26,251 bases of DNA. It comes from a virus. Below, in pieces: positions 15,665-22,675 of the stretch. The DNA lies in IMG/VR virus record IMGVR_UViG_3300025162_000163, positions 1-26,251 of that record. One strand, written 5' to 3'. The notes beneath the pieces are model-generated. The model had not been told where the DNA came from. It ran no database searches and was given only the letters and a program-made list of their open reading frames with translations. Within the stretch, counting starts at the first letter, position 1. The number at the start of each line of letters is the position of its first letter. The position numbers were made by a program, and so were the translations under genes.

Positions 15665-16678
15665 TTACGGGGTAGTGCTCATAAATGCTGAAGTAATGTA
15701 TTTTTGGACTACATTGTTAACCGTGTTCTGGTAATAGCTAACTTTGAAGATAATCACCTTTTTCATAGCGATAATACCAAATTCAGTCTGAGTCAGCTTT
15801 TCATCCCGAATAACAGGCATATTCATTATGCCGATATTATCCGTATTCATGCTGTATTGAAACACATAATTGGCAAAATTTATAGCCTCATTATTGCGTA
15901 TGCCGTAGATGGTTATTTTAACCGTATCGCTCACCAGTTGGTTAGAACTGGACTGCACAGGCGGGCCGGAACCGGGGATTATATTGTTGACTATGGGGAA
16001 CTGCCCCAAAGCTGTCGTATCCGATGGTTCTATATGGACAGAAGCATAAGGTGGGGGCAAATTCTGCCCTACCAGAAATGAAGGATACAGCGGAAAAAGA
16101 GCATTTAATGTCAGCCAAATGGGTAAGCTATTTGAAACTATGACGCTGGTAGTATCAAAACCTGTCATGGAATCAATAACTTGTGTATCCATTACCGAAT
16201 ACAAAGCATCACCGCGATAATGATACAGGTCAGCTTGCTTATAGAAATTATCCCTGCGTATAAAAGCGAACCGCGTTTCTTCATAGGTCGCTATATACAT
16301 GAACTGGGGGCTGATTAAATTAAAGTCCTGAATCGCGCTCAGGGAAGTAAAAATCACATGGTTATGCGCCGGGGTTCTGTCCTCTAATTGGAGCAGTTCT
16401 GTGGACAGGTGAAATGAGCCTTGTACCGTAATTTGCCGGGCGGGGACGCCAAGCGGGTAATTATCATATTCCAGCCGGTCATATTGCGAAGCATTATAGA
16501 GCGCGGAATCGGTTAATAATGAAGCATTTACCCAAAAAACATAGCCATCAAGAGGCAAAATAAGCTTGGCATATAGGGTAAAAGTTATCTCCTGATTGCC
16601 TGAAAGCGTATTTACGCCTTCTGCCAAGCCAGAAGCTAATTGGGGCTTAGCGCCCGAACTTTCCTCGACGGTACTCAT
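15665..16678 (-). CDS. Structural protein of neck/tail junction, unknown
   Basis: Encodes 337 residues; the ATG overlaps the upstream stop as TAATG. The N-terminus after residue 30 is beta-rich (EITFTLYAKLILPLDGYVFWV), followed by a FHLSTELLQLEDRTPAHNHVIFTS segment, a central QFMYIATYEETRFAFIRRDNFY, and a C-terminal domain containing DTVKITIYGIRNNEAINFANYV. No membrane segment or known catalytic motif. Placed between a gp10-like neck candidate and the sheath, it probably belongs to the head-tail interface or tail terminator region. I do not recognise the family. Confidence 0.68.
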   Translation of the reverse strand: MSTVEESSGAKPQLASGLAEGVNTLSGNQEITFTLYAKLILPLDGYVFWVNASLLTDSALYNASQYDRLEYDNYPLGVPARQITVQGSFHLSTELLQLEDRTPAHNHVIFTSLSAIQDFNLISPQFMYIATYEETRFAFIRRDNFYKQADLYHYRGDALYSVMDTQVIDSMTGFDTTSVIVSNSLPIWLTLNALFPLYPSFLVGQNLPPPYASVHIEPSDTTALGQFPIVNNIIPGSGPPVQSSSNQLVSDTVKITIYGIRNNEAINFANYVFQYSMNTDNIGIMNMPVIRDEKLTQTEFGIIAMKKVIIFKVSYYQNTVNNVVQKYITSAFMSTTP

Positions 16679-17136
16679 TAATCAACCCAACTTTTGAGTG
16701 AAGCTTCCAATATGCCTGAATAAATAAAGCTAGGCCGACGATCACCCCTGATCTGCTTATACTCTTGACCTTTTTTAACGCCTCGAATACGCTTGCCGCT
16801 TCTAGTACGCAAGGTCAGACCAGCCAGTGCAGCCTTAGTAGGTACGCCGGGGATGCCTAAGCCTTCCACTTCTTGCAGACTTATAAATTCCTTGAAGCGC
16901 TTATCTATAAGCCCTGTAGCGTCACCAAAAGGGTCGGGTATGGGATTGCCTGATACTGCCGAAGCGACAGCATCGGCAACGCTATCCTCAAGATATAGGG
17001 CTATTTTATTTTCATTATTTTTGTAAAATTCTGAAAATAACCCGTATTTTTCTTCCAGTTCCATGCCCACTTCACCCGTTGTTTTTCCTTCGGGTTCAGG
17101 TACGTCAAAAACTCCCAAATGCAGCGTGAGGCTCAT
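16678..17136 (-). CDS. Neck/head-tail joining protein candidate (gp10-like)
   Basis: Encodes 152 residues, coupled at both ends by TAATG overlaps. Visible parts are a helical middle (EFYKNNENKIALYLEDSVADAV, LIDKRFKEFISLQEVE), a Gly/Pro turn (GLGIPGVPTKAALAG), a basic segment (RTRSGKRIRGVKKG), and a C-terminal RRPSFIYSGILEASLKSWV. A helix followed by S/T-G-x-L-xxS near the C-terminus occurs in HK97 gp10-like and Mu virion morphogenesis proteins that join head and tail. The basic patch could contact DNA at the connector. Assignment is by pattern and position. Confidence 0.6.
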   Translation of the reverse strand: MSLTLHLGVFDVPEPEGKTTGEVGMELEEKYGLFSEFYKNNENKIALYLEDSVADAVASAVSGNPIPDPFGDATGLIDKRFKEFISLQEVEGLGIPGVPTKAALAGLTLRTRSGKRIRGVKKGQEYKQIRGDRRPSFIYSGILEASLKSWVD

Positions 17137-17594
17137 TAGGAAAGCCCCCAGAGCGTCCCTAAAGATTGCATGAAGGCGACGGCTTGCCGCCCATAGGGAT
17201 TTTTAATGGCTTGCAAAGAGATAAGATCGAGATTTTGAAGCCCTTTGCCGACTGATAGGGCTTCGCTGGTGGTCGTATCGGATGCGGCATTGATTACCCC
17301 TGCCACAAAGTTATTGATGCCATAGGCGGCTCTGGCATCAACGAAAAAGGTCTGCCCGGGGTAGTCCTGTTGCCATTGGAGCAGATTGCTGCCCGCCATG
17401 TTATACACCGTCAGCGTATAAATGTCGGGCAGCGTAGCTGAAAAATCCGTGGGCACCATATCGAGGGATACCTGATAGGCATAGGCATATCCCACATCAT
17501 TATCAGCGATAACGATGGAGGTCAGTCCCATTACTGCCCGCGACCAAGTAATAAAGCCCGTTAATGTTGGTGGGGAAACAATGGGGTCTGCCAT
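17136..17594 (-). CDS. Putative head-tail connector component
   Basis: Encodes 152 residues; ATG 17594 has an AAAGGAG ribosome-binding site four bases upstream. The sequence has an N-terminal FITWSRAVMGLTS segment, a central DIYTLTVYNMAGSNLLQWQQDY strand/helix, and a C-terminal helical part ending NPYGRQAVAFMQSLGTLWGLS. It is acidic and lacks membrane helices or catalytic residues. Its place, two genes after the capsid gene and before the gp10-like gene, is where adaptor and stopper proteins lie. The family is not recognised. Confidence 0.62.
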   Translation of the reverse strand: MADPIVSPPTLTGFITWSRAVMGLTSIVIADNDVGYAYAYQVSLDMVPTDFSATLPDIYTLTVYNMAGSNLLQWQQDYPGQTFFVDARAAYGINNFVAGVINAASDTTTSEALSVGKGLQNLDLISLQAIKNPYGRQAVAFMQSLGTLWGLS

Positions 17595-17603
17595 AACGCT
17601 CCT

Positions 17604-18110
17604 TTAATGCTTTCTAGGCCGTCCTCGCCCTTTGGGGGTAATGCCTTCGCGGACTACTTCGATTGTCTGCTCAAACTTAGGCTCATTATCCCCTGCATTT
17701 TTCTTTTCTTCCAGCACTTCCACTTCAAGACCCGCTTTTTGTTTCAGCCCCATTTCCTGCGCCTTATTGGAAAGGATTTGATCGGCAGCAACGGCAGTTA
17801 CTTTACGGGCTTCCAATGCCCGATCAATCATTTCCTGATCGCGTAACTCCAGCCCATGCTCAATACCATCAATACTGATGGGTTTGCCGAGAGAATAGGC
17901 AAGGCCACCAAAGCCCCTGCCGATTTTACCTATTTCCGTCATGCCATAAATCTCATGCTGTTTAATGATGTGATCAATTTCATCATTGGAACCATTAATC
18001 AGCATTTGCGCTCCGGCGCGGATATGATGCGCGAAAGGGCGTGGATTTTCCAACAGCATATAGGTGAAGTGAAATTCCTGCTTACTGCAATTTGCCACAT
18101 AAAGTTTCAT
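17604..18110 (-). CDS. Phage protein with C-terminal AT-hook motif
   Basis: Encodes 168 residues, preceded by AAGGGGAAAAAC. Residues 1-60 start MKLYVANCSKQEFHFTYM and include RPFAHHIRAGAQMLI, a mixed alpha/beta segment. About residues 85-145 are helical and charged. The last nine residues read KGRGRPRKH, a textbook AT-hook core (GRP flanked by basic residues) that can insert in the minor groove of AT-rich DNA. It is the first gene after the capsid-gene terminator. The tail may touch packaged DNA near the portal, or act as a regulator; the sequence does not decide. The N-terminal family is not named. Confidence 0.7.
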   Translation of the reverse strand: MKLYVANCSKQEFHFTYMLLENPRPFAHHIRAGAQMLINGSNDEIDHIIKQHEIYGMTEIGKIGRGFGGLAYSLGKPISIDGIEHGLELRDQEMIDRALEARKVTAVAADQILSNKAQEMGLKQKAGLEVEVLEEKKNAGDNEPKFEQTIEVVREGITPKGRGRPRKH

Positions 18111-18206
18111 GTTTTTCCCCTTAATCGGGTGAGGGAACCGATGATGCGGGGTTTTTTAAGCCCCCGGCCCCCTCATTGAATCTAACCCCGGCATCACACG
18201 GAGTAC

Positions 18207-18235
18207 AAAAAAGCCCCACCGAAGCGGGGCTTTTT
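18207..18235 (-). terminator. Rho-independent terminator with UUCG loop
   Basis: On the minus strand GCCCCGC-TTCG-GTGGGGC (18230-18213) forms a seven-pair stem, one pair being G-U, capped by a cUUCGg tetraloop and followed by six T (18212-18207); five A precede it. It lies 12 bases after the major capsid gene, so it should end or attenuate capsid transcription. The run of T on the other strand (18231-18235) means it could also work in the opposite direction. Confidence 0.88.
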
Positions 18236-18247
18236 ATTCAGTGCTTT

Positions 18248-19273
18248 TTAATATGAAGCACTTAAAATTGTAAGTGCTTCAGGACGAATACCCCATCCGC
18301 TAGTAGAGCGGAGGGTGTAAAGTGTAGTAATCCCGCCGTCGGCAATAGGCGTTGGGATTTCGGTAGGCGCAGATACATCAGTCAGCATCAACGAGGTCGC
18401 CGTCATATTTGGGGTGAGAGTCGCAAATATGTTGGTGTTGATGTTGGTATTGGCTTTGGGAATTTTCAGTTCAGGAGCAATCAACAGAACTGCATCTGTA
18501 CCACCAGAACCCTGACCAATCAAAGTATCATCGGCAGCGAAGGATACATCATCGCCACCCGCCCAAGAAGCCACTGTTTCCACCAAACCAGCGGCAGTTT
18601 CAACACCGGCTCCGATACGCTGGAATTGGGTCAGTGAAACTACGCCAGAGTAGGAAATTTGGCTAATGAAGCGTTGAGGGGCCAAAAACACCAAGCGTAA
18701 AGGCTGTCCAATTTGCAGGGTGCGAACTTTCAACGAGCCGATCATATTCAGGAGATACTGAGCCAGTTGACCGCTATCCCATGTGGAATAGCCCAAATTA
18801 CCGTTGGTATCCGCGCCCAGAACAGCAGCAGTAGCACCGGAGGTATTCAGCAAGCCTTCGCCATTGGCAGGGTTATAGCCGTACAACAGAGCATTACGCA
18901 GTTGTTGTGCGATACCTTGACGAGCAGCCAGCCGCATTGCTTGGGGCAGAGCATAACCCCAAGCCCCGGTAGCGGCCTCATCAAAATTGTCGTACTGAGC
19001 GCGGGTTTGCAAGCGATAAGTCGCTGTGCTAATCATGCTCGGGATGACAGAAGCGCTAGGCAACTGATTTTGTTGCGACTGATTAGCCGTCACCTGTGTG
19101 GTCAACTGAACCTTTTTGGCATATACATATAGGTCAGCTTCACCAAGGCGAGGCATGGGGTTTTCAGTGGCAAGGGTTGTGAAGGCACCTGAAGCCAAAC
19201 TGTATTGCATAATCAGTTCTGGCAACATCAGGTGAGGATTTACCGTAACAAACGAGGGAGCGAAGCCTGACAT
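18248..19273 (-). CDS. Major capsid protein (HK97 fold, DUF2184-like)
   Basis: Encodes 341 residues; ATG 19273 has a strong AAAGGA site eight bases upstream, as expected for a highly expressed gene. N-terminal PELIMQYSLASGAFTTLATENPMPRLGEADLYVY, a QSQQNQLPSASVIPSMI loop, TRAQYDNFDEAA, and a helix with QAMRLAARQGIAQQLRNALLYG fit DUF2184-type capsid proteins of the HK97 fold. The C-terminal part (IAPELKIPKANTNINTNIF ... SGWGIRPEALTIL) has the usual A-domain-like strands. It follows the protease/scaffold and the decoration candidate and is closed by a strong terminator. It has no long N-terminal delta domain, consistent with a separate scaffold. Confidence 0.88.
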   Translation of the reverse strand: MSGFAPSFVTVNPHLMLPELIMQYSLASGAFTTLATENPMPRLGEADLYVYAKKVQLTTQVTANQSQQNQLPSASVIPSMISTATYRLQTRAQYDNFDEAATGAWGYALPQAMRLAARQGIAQQLRNALLYGYNPANGEGLLNTSGATAAVLGADTNGNLGYSTWDSGQLAQYLLNMIGSLKVRTLQIGQPLRLVFLAPQRFISQISYSGVVSLTQFQRIGAGVETAAGLVETVASWAGGDDVSFAADDTLIGQGSGGTDAVLLIAPELKIPKANTNINTNIFATLTPNMTATSLMLTDVSAPTEIPTPIADGGITTLYTLRSTSGWGIRPEALTILSASY

Positions 19274-19305
19274 AATATGTGTCCTTTTTTTAGGTTAGTT
19301 ACCGA

Positions 19306-19953
19306 TTAAGCCGAATAGCCTGAAAGTAGGCAAAGTGCCATAATTTCGGTAGTAATCCAATTAGCATTACCCGTATCTGAGCTATAGCTAACAGACTTAT
19401 TGCCCGTTGTGCTAACACGCAGAACTTTTACGGGAAAAGCATTTGTACTATCAAAAGTAGTCAACCAGTTGGCAGTGAAATCCCAAGTTAATTGGGTATT
19501 GATGATTTCACCTTCCAGCGATACCAAAGCGGGATCAAGGCGCAATGGAATCCGCGCTCCGCTACCAAAACGGTAGAAATTCACGGACATGCCGGGGGAA
19601 TACAAAGGTACTGTGGATTGCGGAGTCGTAATCCCGGCGAAGGCTTGGTTAAATACGCAAATGCCTGTGGAAGTAGCCAATGATACAGCCTGAAGAATGG
19701 ATGACCCTATAACATCTGTACCCGGTTGAACTTGCCCTTGAGCACCAACTTGCGCGGTAGGGACAAGTTCTTCAATGGGGATACCGCCCCAAATAGGAGT
19801 AGTTGCGGCGGTGCTTAGAACACCACCGGCCAGCGCGAATCGAATTGCGGGGTCGTCTTGTGCATCGCCTTGGGTATAACCAGCCGTGTTGGTCGTAAAC
19901 AGACCACCAGCGTTGGTTGTAGCCATAGGGTTCAATGAGATTTGAGCAGTCAT
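19306..19953 (-). CDS. Putative capsid decoration/minor head protein
   Basis: Encodes 215 residues. The sequence is Thr/Gly/Ala-rich with beta-structure pattern: a GGLFTTNTAGYTQGDAQDD opening, IRFALAGGVLSTAATTPIWG, a MSVNFYRFGSGARIPLRLDP strand, LVSLEGEIINTQLTWDF, and a C-terminal GNANWITTEIMALCLLSGYSA. No membrane or enzyme motif. It lies between the scaffold and the capsid gene, the usual place for head decoration or cement proteins (lambda D-like position), although it is twice the size of D. This is a positional assignment. Confidence 0.62.
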   Translation of the reverse strand: MTAQISLNPMATTNAGGLFTTNTAGYTQGDAQDDPAIRFALAGGVLSTAATTPIWGGIPIEELVPTAQVGAQGQVQPGTDVIGSSILQAVSLATSTGICVFNQAFAGITTPQSTVPLYSPGMSVNFYRFGSGARIPLRLDPALVSLEGEIINTQLTWDFTANWLTTFDSTNAFPVKVLRVSTTGNKSVSYSSDTGNANWITTEIMALCLLSGYSA

Positions 19954-19963
19954 GGCTTATCCT

Positions 19964-20740
19964 TTAGCGTTGATTGTTGGAAAGGTGAAATTCTTTGACG
20001 CGCAATGCCGGTACTTTGAAATCATCCAGCCATGCCGACATAGAGCCACGGAATTTAGTGATAGTGCGCCCGGCCCGATCTTTTTCGTGGACTTCCACCA
20101 GTTGATCAGCGGCAAACATTTGCGGGGCTTTTGCCATAGCATAGGCATCTGCAAAAATTTGCTTTTCCGCCAAGGACAGCAAGGCTTCATCTTTAATGGA
20201 ACCAAGATTGATGCCTTTATAGCTATCGGAATAGCCTTGCAAGCCGCGCAACAGGCGTTTGCGATAAGACATTAAGGTTTCACCTTGCAGGGGACGGGAA
20301 GCGGATTTACCGAAGGAAGCTAAAACGCTATCAGCCTTGGCTTGGCAATCTGCATACATCGCAGCTTCGTCATCAGCTTTTTTAGCTGCCATTTCTTCTT
20401 CTTCTTCATCTTTTTTGACGTCATCATCTTTTTTGGCGTCATCATCATCATCAGGCTTAATTTCGCCAGCAGGCAGTTCTTCTTTACCACCGGCAGCGTC
20501 TTTACGCTTTTTGTCATCATCATCATCGTCGTCATCAGGCTTAATTTCGCCAGCAGGCAGTTCTTCTTTACCACCGGCAGCGTCTTTACGCTTTTTGTCG
20601 GCAGCAGTGACGAGAGGAGGTGCGGGGAGATTTTTTTCCATGCTATCTACGCGGGTGGCAAGAGTGCCAACAGCAGACAGGATAGCGTCGAGTTTTTCAC
20701 CGTGGGCATCTGCCGCGGGCGTATTGGTGTTGTCAGTCAT
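19964..20740 (-). CDS. Nested capsid scaffold from internal in-frame start
   Basis: Probable separate product made from Met376 of the protease gene. Codon ATG 20740 is preceded by AAGAGG at 20754-20749 and an eight-base spacer, a good ribosome-binding site inside the gene. The product would be 258 residues: an N-terminal segment MTDNTNTPAADAHGE, a helix (KLDAILSAVGTLATRVDSMEKNL), two copies of a Lys-rich/poly-Asp unit, and a helical C-terminal domain with YRKRLLRGLQGYSDSY and FADAYAMAKAPQMF. The design copies lambda C/Nu3, in which the scaffold is nested in the protease gene. The acidic helical composition fits a scaffold. Expression is inferred. Confidence 0.65.
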   Translation of the reverse strand: MTDNTNTPAADAHGEKLDAILSAVGTLATRVDSMEKNLPAPPLVTAADKKRKDAAGGKEELPAGEIKPDDDDDDDDKKRKDAAGGKEELPAGEIKPDDDDDAKKDDDVKKDEEEEEMAAKKADDEAAMYADCQAKADSVLASFGKSASRPLQGETLMSYRKRLLRGLQGYSDSYKGINLGSIKDEALLSLAEKQIFADAYAMAKAPQMFAADQLVEVHEKDRAGRTITKFRGSMSAWLDDFKVPALRVKEFHLSNNQR

Positions 20741-21865
20741 ATCAGATACCTCTTGGTTGTTTAATAAAACGCCAGCAGCTTCGCCGCCTTTGTCCCATAC
20801 GCCTTTTGACCCCCTAGCCTTTGTAACAATAGCAATGTGATCCAAAAGAAAGGGTACACCTTCAATCAAGAGCGGATCGCCATTCTCAGTTGTTAGTGTA
20901 ATGTTTCCAGCAGCATTGTCAAATACTACTGATGGGGAAGTGCTAATTTCACCCTCAAGAATCTCGTCAACCGACTCCTGATCGTAAAGTTTTGCTATCC
21001 CCCAAACCTCGTCGCCCTGAATATATGGAAGCATAATACTACCAATAGCCCTATTTTTGAACTCTTTGGAGTCCAAAACAGCAGTTTCAGGGTGATCCAT
21101 CACAACGGTTAAGCCGTTGCAGCGTTTCAAAAAGTCCTCATTCAGATAAAGTGACGGATCGCGCCAGACATGCTCCCCAATACTTGAGCGGAAAGCCAGC
21201 CCGGTGCCGGTAATCCGAATAGCCAAAAGGCAAATATTGGCATATATCTGGGGGCTAGGCATTAACCCTTCCCGCATCAGTTCAGCAATATCATGTTCGG
21301 TTTTAGCCCCGGCAATGCGGAAAGTTACTTCAAGCGCGGGATGCAAGGGCCGGGGTGATTCATCCGGATGGCTCCATACATAACCTGTTGATTCATCACA
21401 AATTGTTACGTCAAATTTCTCAATAGCGCGGGCAATATAGGTGGTGAAATGCCCATCATCGCGGAGTAATTCCAATGGGCCTTCATAATTAAACCCCGTT
21501 TCTTCCAAGGTTTCACGGCGAGCACATTCTTCCAGCGTTTCATCTTCTTCCTGATGCCCGCCGGGAATGGTAAAAGTCCCGGGGAAGTCACAGCTTTGCG
21601 CCCGGCGCAAAAGGAGGGTTTCATTATCCGAAGTCAAAAGCATTATTCCTGCCGCCTTTCTGTCCGGGGCTTCATCGTTTATTTTTTTAACGGTTTCTAG
21701 GAGGCCGTCAATGGCGGGGGTGCTAAGGGGGGTAGGTTCTGGTGGAATAGCATCTTCACCATGTTTAATGAACTTCTCACCCACGGAAGGGGGTATGCCA
21801 AGGGTGCTTTTCCCTGCGGCGGCTGCGTACATGGCGCGTCTTTGGGTTTCTGATTCAAAAGGCAT
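19964..21865 (-). CDS. NUDIX-capsid protease-scaffold fusion protein
   Basis: Encodes 633 residues. Residues 1-35 are a short phage motif (SETQRRAMYAAAAGKSTLGI) seen at the N-terminus of other phage proteins. Residues 70-165 form a NUDIX domain with the box from Gly103 (GHQEED-E109 ... R117-E118-T-L-E121-E122-T-G124-F); only the hydrophobic position after RE is Thr. About residues 205-360 resemble a DUF2213-type head maturation protease, with DHPE (His258) and STSPSV (Ser308/Ser310) as candidate catalytic residues. Residues 376-633 are an acidic, helical scaffold-like region with its own internal start. Portal and Mu F-like genes lie before it and capsid genes after, as expected for a prohead protease. 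The NUDIX part should hydrolyse a nucleoside-diphosphate-linked substrate, unknown here. Confidence 0.85.
   Translation of the reverse strand: MPFESETQRRAMYAAAAGKSTLGIPPSVGEKFIKHGEDAIPPEPTPLSTPAIDGLLETVKKINDEAPDRKAAGIMLLTSDNETLLLRRAQSCDFPGTFTIPGGHQEEDETLEECARRETLEETGFNYEGPLELLRDDGHFTTYIARAIEKFDVTICDESTGYVWSHPDESPRPLHPALEVTFRIAGAKTEHDIAELMREGLMPSPQIYANICLLAIRITGTGLAFRSSIGEHVWRDPSLYLNEDFLKRCNGLTVVMDHPETAVLDSKEFKNRAIGSIMLPYIQGDEVWGIAKLYDQESVDEILEGEISTSPSVVFDNAAGNITLTTENGDPLLIEGVPFLLDHIAIVTKARGSKGVWDKGGEAAGVLLNNQEVSDMTDNTNTPAADAHGEKLDAILSAVGTLATRVDSMEKNLPAPPLVTAADKKRKDAAGGKEELPAGEIKPDDDDDDDDKKRKDAAGGKEELPAGEIKPDDDDDAKKDDDVKKDEEEEEMAAKKADDEAAMYADCQAKADSVLASFGKSASRPLQGETLMSYRKRLLRGLQGYSDSYKGINLGSIKDEALLSLAEKQIFADAYAMAKAPQMFAADQLVEVHEKDRAGRTITKFRGSMSAWLDDFKVPALRVKEFHLSNNQR
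20448..20599 (-). repeat. 68-bp exact tandem repeat in scaffold region
   Basis: Two identical 68-bp copies at 20448-20515 and 20532-20599, with an 84-bp period. They encode a basic-to-acidic unit (DKKRKDAAGGKEELPAGE, then IKPD and an Asp run) twice in the scaffold linker. Perfect nucleotide identity indicates a recent in-frame duplication. Confidence 0.95.
20749..20754 (-). promoter_or_regulatory. Internal ribosome-binding site for nested scaffold
   Basis: On the minus strand AAGAGG is followed by TATCTGAT and ATG 20740, an ideal spacing. It lies within the protease-scaffold gene, where no such site is needed for the full-length protein, which argues for a second translation product. Confidence 0.65.
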
Positions 21866-21873
21866 ATGCGCCC

Positions 21874-22674
21874 CTATTGGGTTTTTCCCGATTGTATAGC
21901 TGTTTTGCCCTTTGTGGTAAGCATTTCTTCAGGCAATTTTTGCAAGGTATAAATGTACCGATAGAAGCATCGGCAATAAACTTCTTCTCCGGGGGATGTT
22001 ATTTCATCTGTGTAGCCGTCCGCCGGTTTAACGTACCCCTTATCAACTGCCCAACTGCCGCGAACAAGATAAATTTTGTCGCTTCGTTCCTTATGATCTT
22101 CCCGGTAATCATAGCCTGATTCACGCCAGTGGGAGTTCCATTCCGCGGCTATGGCTCCTTTATCAATAGCCACTATATCGTTGATATTGGCTATCAGTTT
22201 ATGCGTCTGGTCTATTATAACCCTCCGCTGCTCGTAAGGTATTTTAACGATAGATTTGCGGATAGCCTTCTTTTCTTCCAGTTTATCCACCGCTTTGGAG
22301 CCGCCTTCAGGGATGCTGGAAGCCCACCCGGAAAATCGTTTTAATACAGTATTAACAGTTTCATTTCTGTTTAATTCTATTAATCTGGCGCTCACCATGA
22401 TGCGGCGCTGTAATTCTTCCTGCATTTTGGGCTTCAATCGGTCTATAGTGAACCTGTCCACATATTTATTTACCAGCTTACCTTTGGTAACCAGCCGGTG
22501 ATAAGCAGTATTTAATGCCTTCTCAACGGCATTTTTCAACGAATTTTCGTCAATTAATGAATTTACCAGCGTATTTCGCAGCTTTTTCGACCAATATTCG
22601 AGCCGATCAGGACTGTCAAAGCCATATTTAATAAAATCGTTAATTGCCGCCGTAAGCGTTTCGTAAAAAGTCAT
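21874..22674 (-). CDS. Mu F-like head morphogenesis protein
   Basis: Encodes 266 residues. I choose ATG 22674, one base after the portal stop, giving MTFYETLTAAINDF; a longer frame back to 22836 would only translate over the portal gene. The body is helical with charged segments. The C-terminal quarter holds EWNSHWRESGYDYREDHKERSDKI and SPGEEVYCRCFYRYIYTL, with a C-R-C at residues 234-236, the signature of the phage Mu gpF-like (PF04233) minor head domain. Known role of the family: a minor capsid protein bound near the portal, needed for head assembly, sometimes carrying toxin domains. No toxin-like extension is seen here. Confidence 0.83.
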   Translation of the reverse strand: MTFYETLTAAINDFIKYGFDSPDRLEYWSKKLRNTLVNSLIDENSLKNAVEKALNTAYHRLVTKGKLVNKYVDRFTIDRLKPKMQEELQRRIMVSARLIELNRNETVNTVLKRFSGWASSIPEGGSKAVDKLEEKKAIRKSIVKIPYEQRRVIIDQTHKLIANINDIVAIDKGAIAAEWNSHWRESGYDYREDHKERSDKIYLVRGSWAVDKGYVKPADGYTDEITSPGEEVYCRCFYRYIYTLQKLPEEMLTTKGKTAIQSGKTQ

Positions 22675-22675
22675 T

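Noticed and set aside
20337-20840. Plus-strand Ser-rich and Phe-rich frames opposite the scaffold
   Set aside because: They are mirror readings of the Lys/Asp-rich scaffold repeat and have no independent support.
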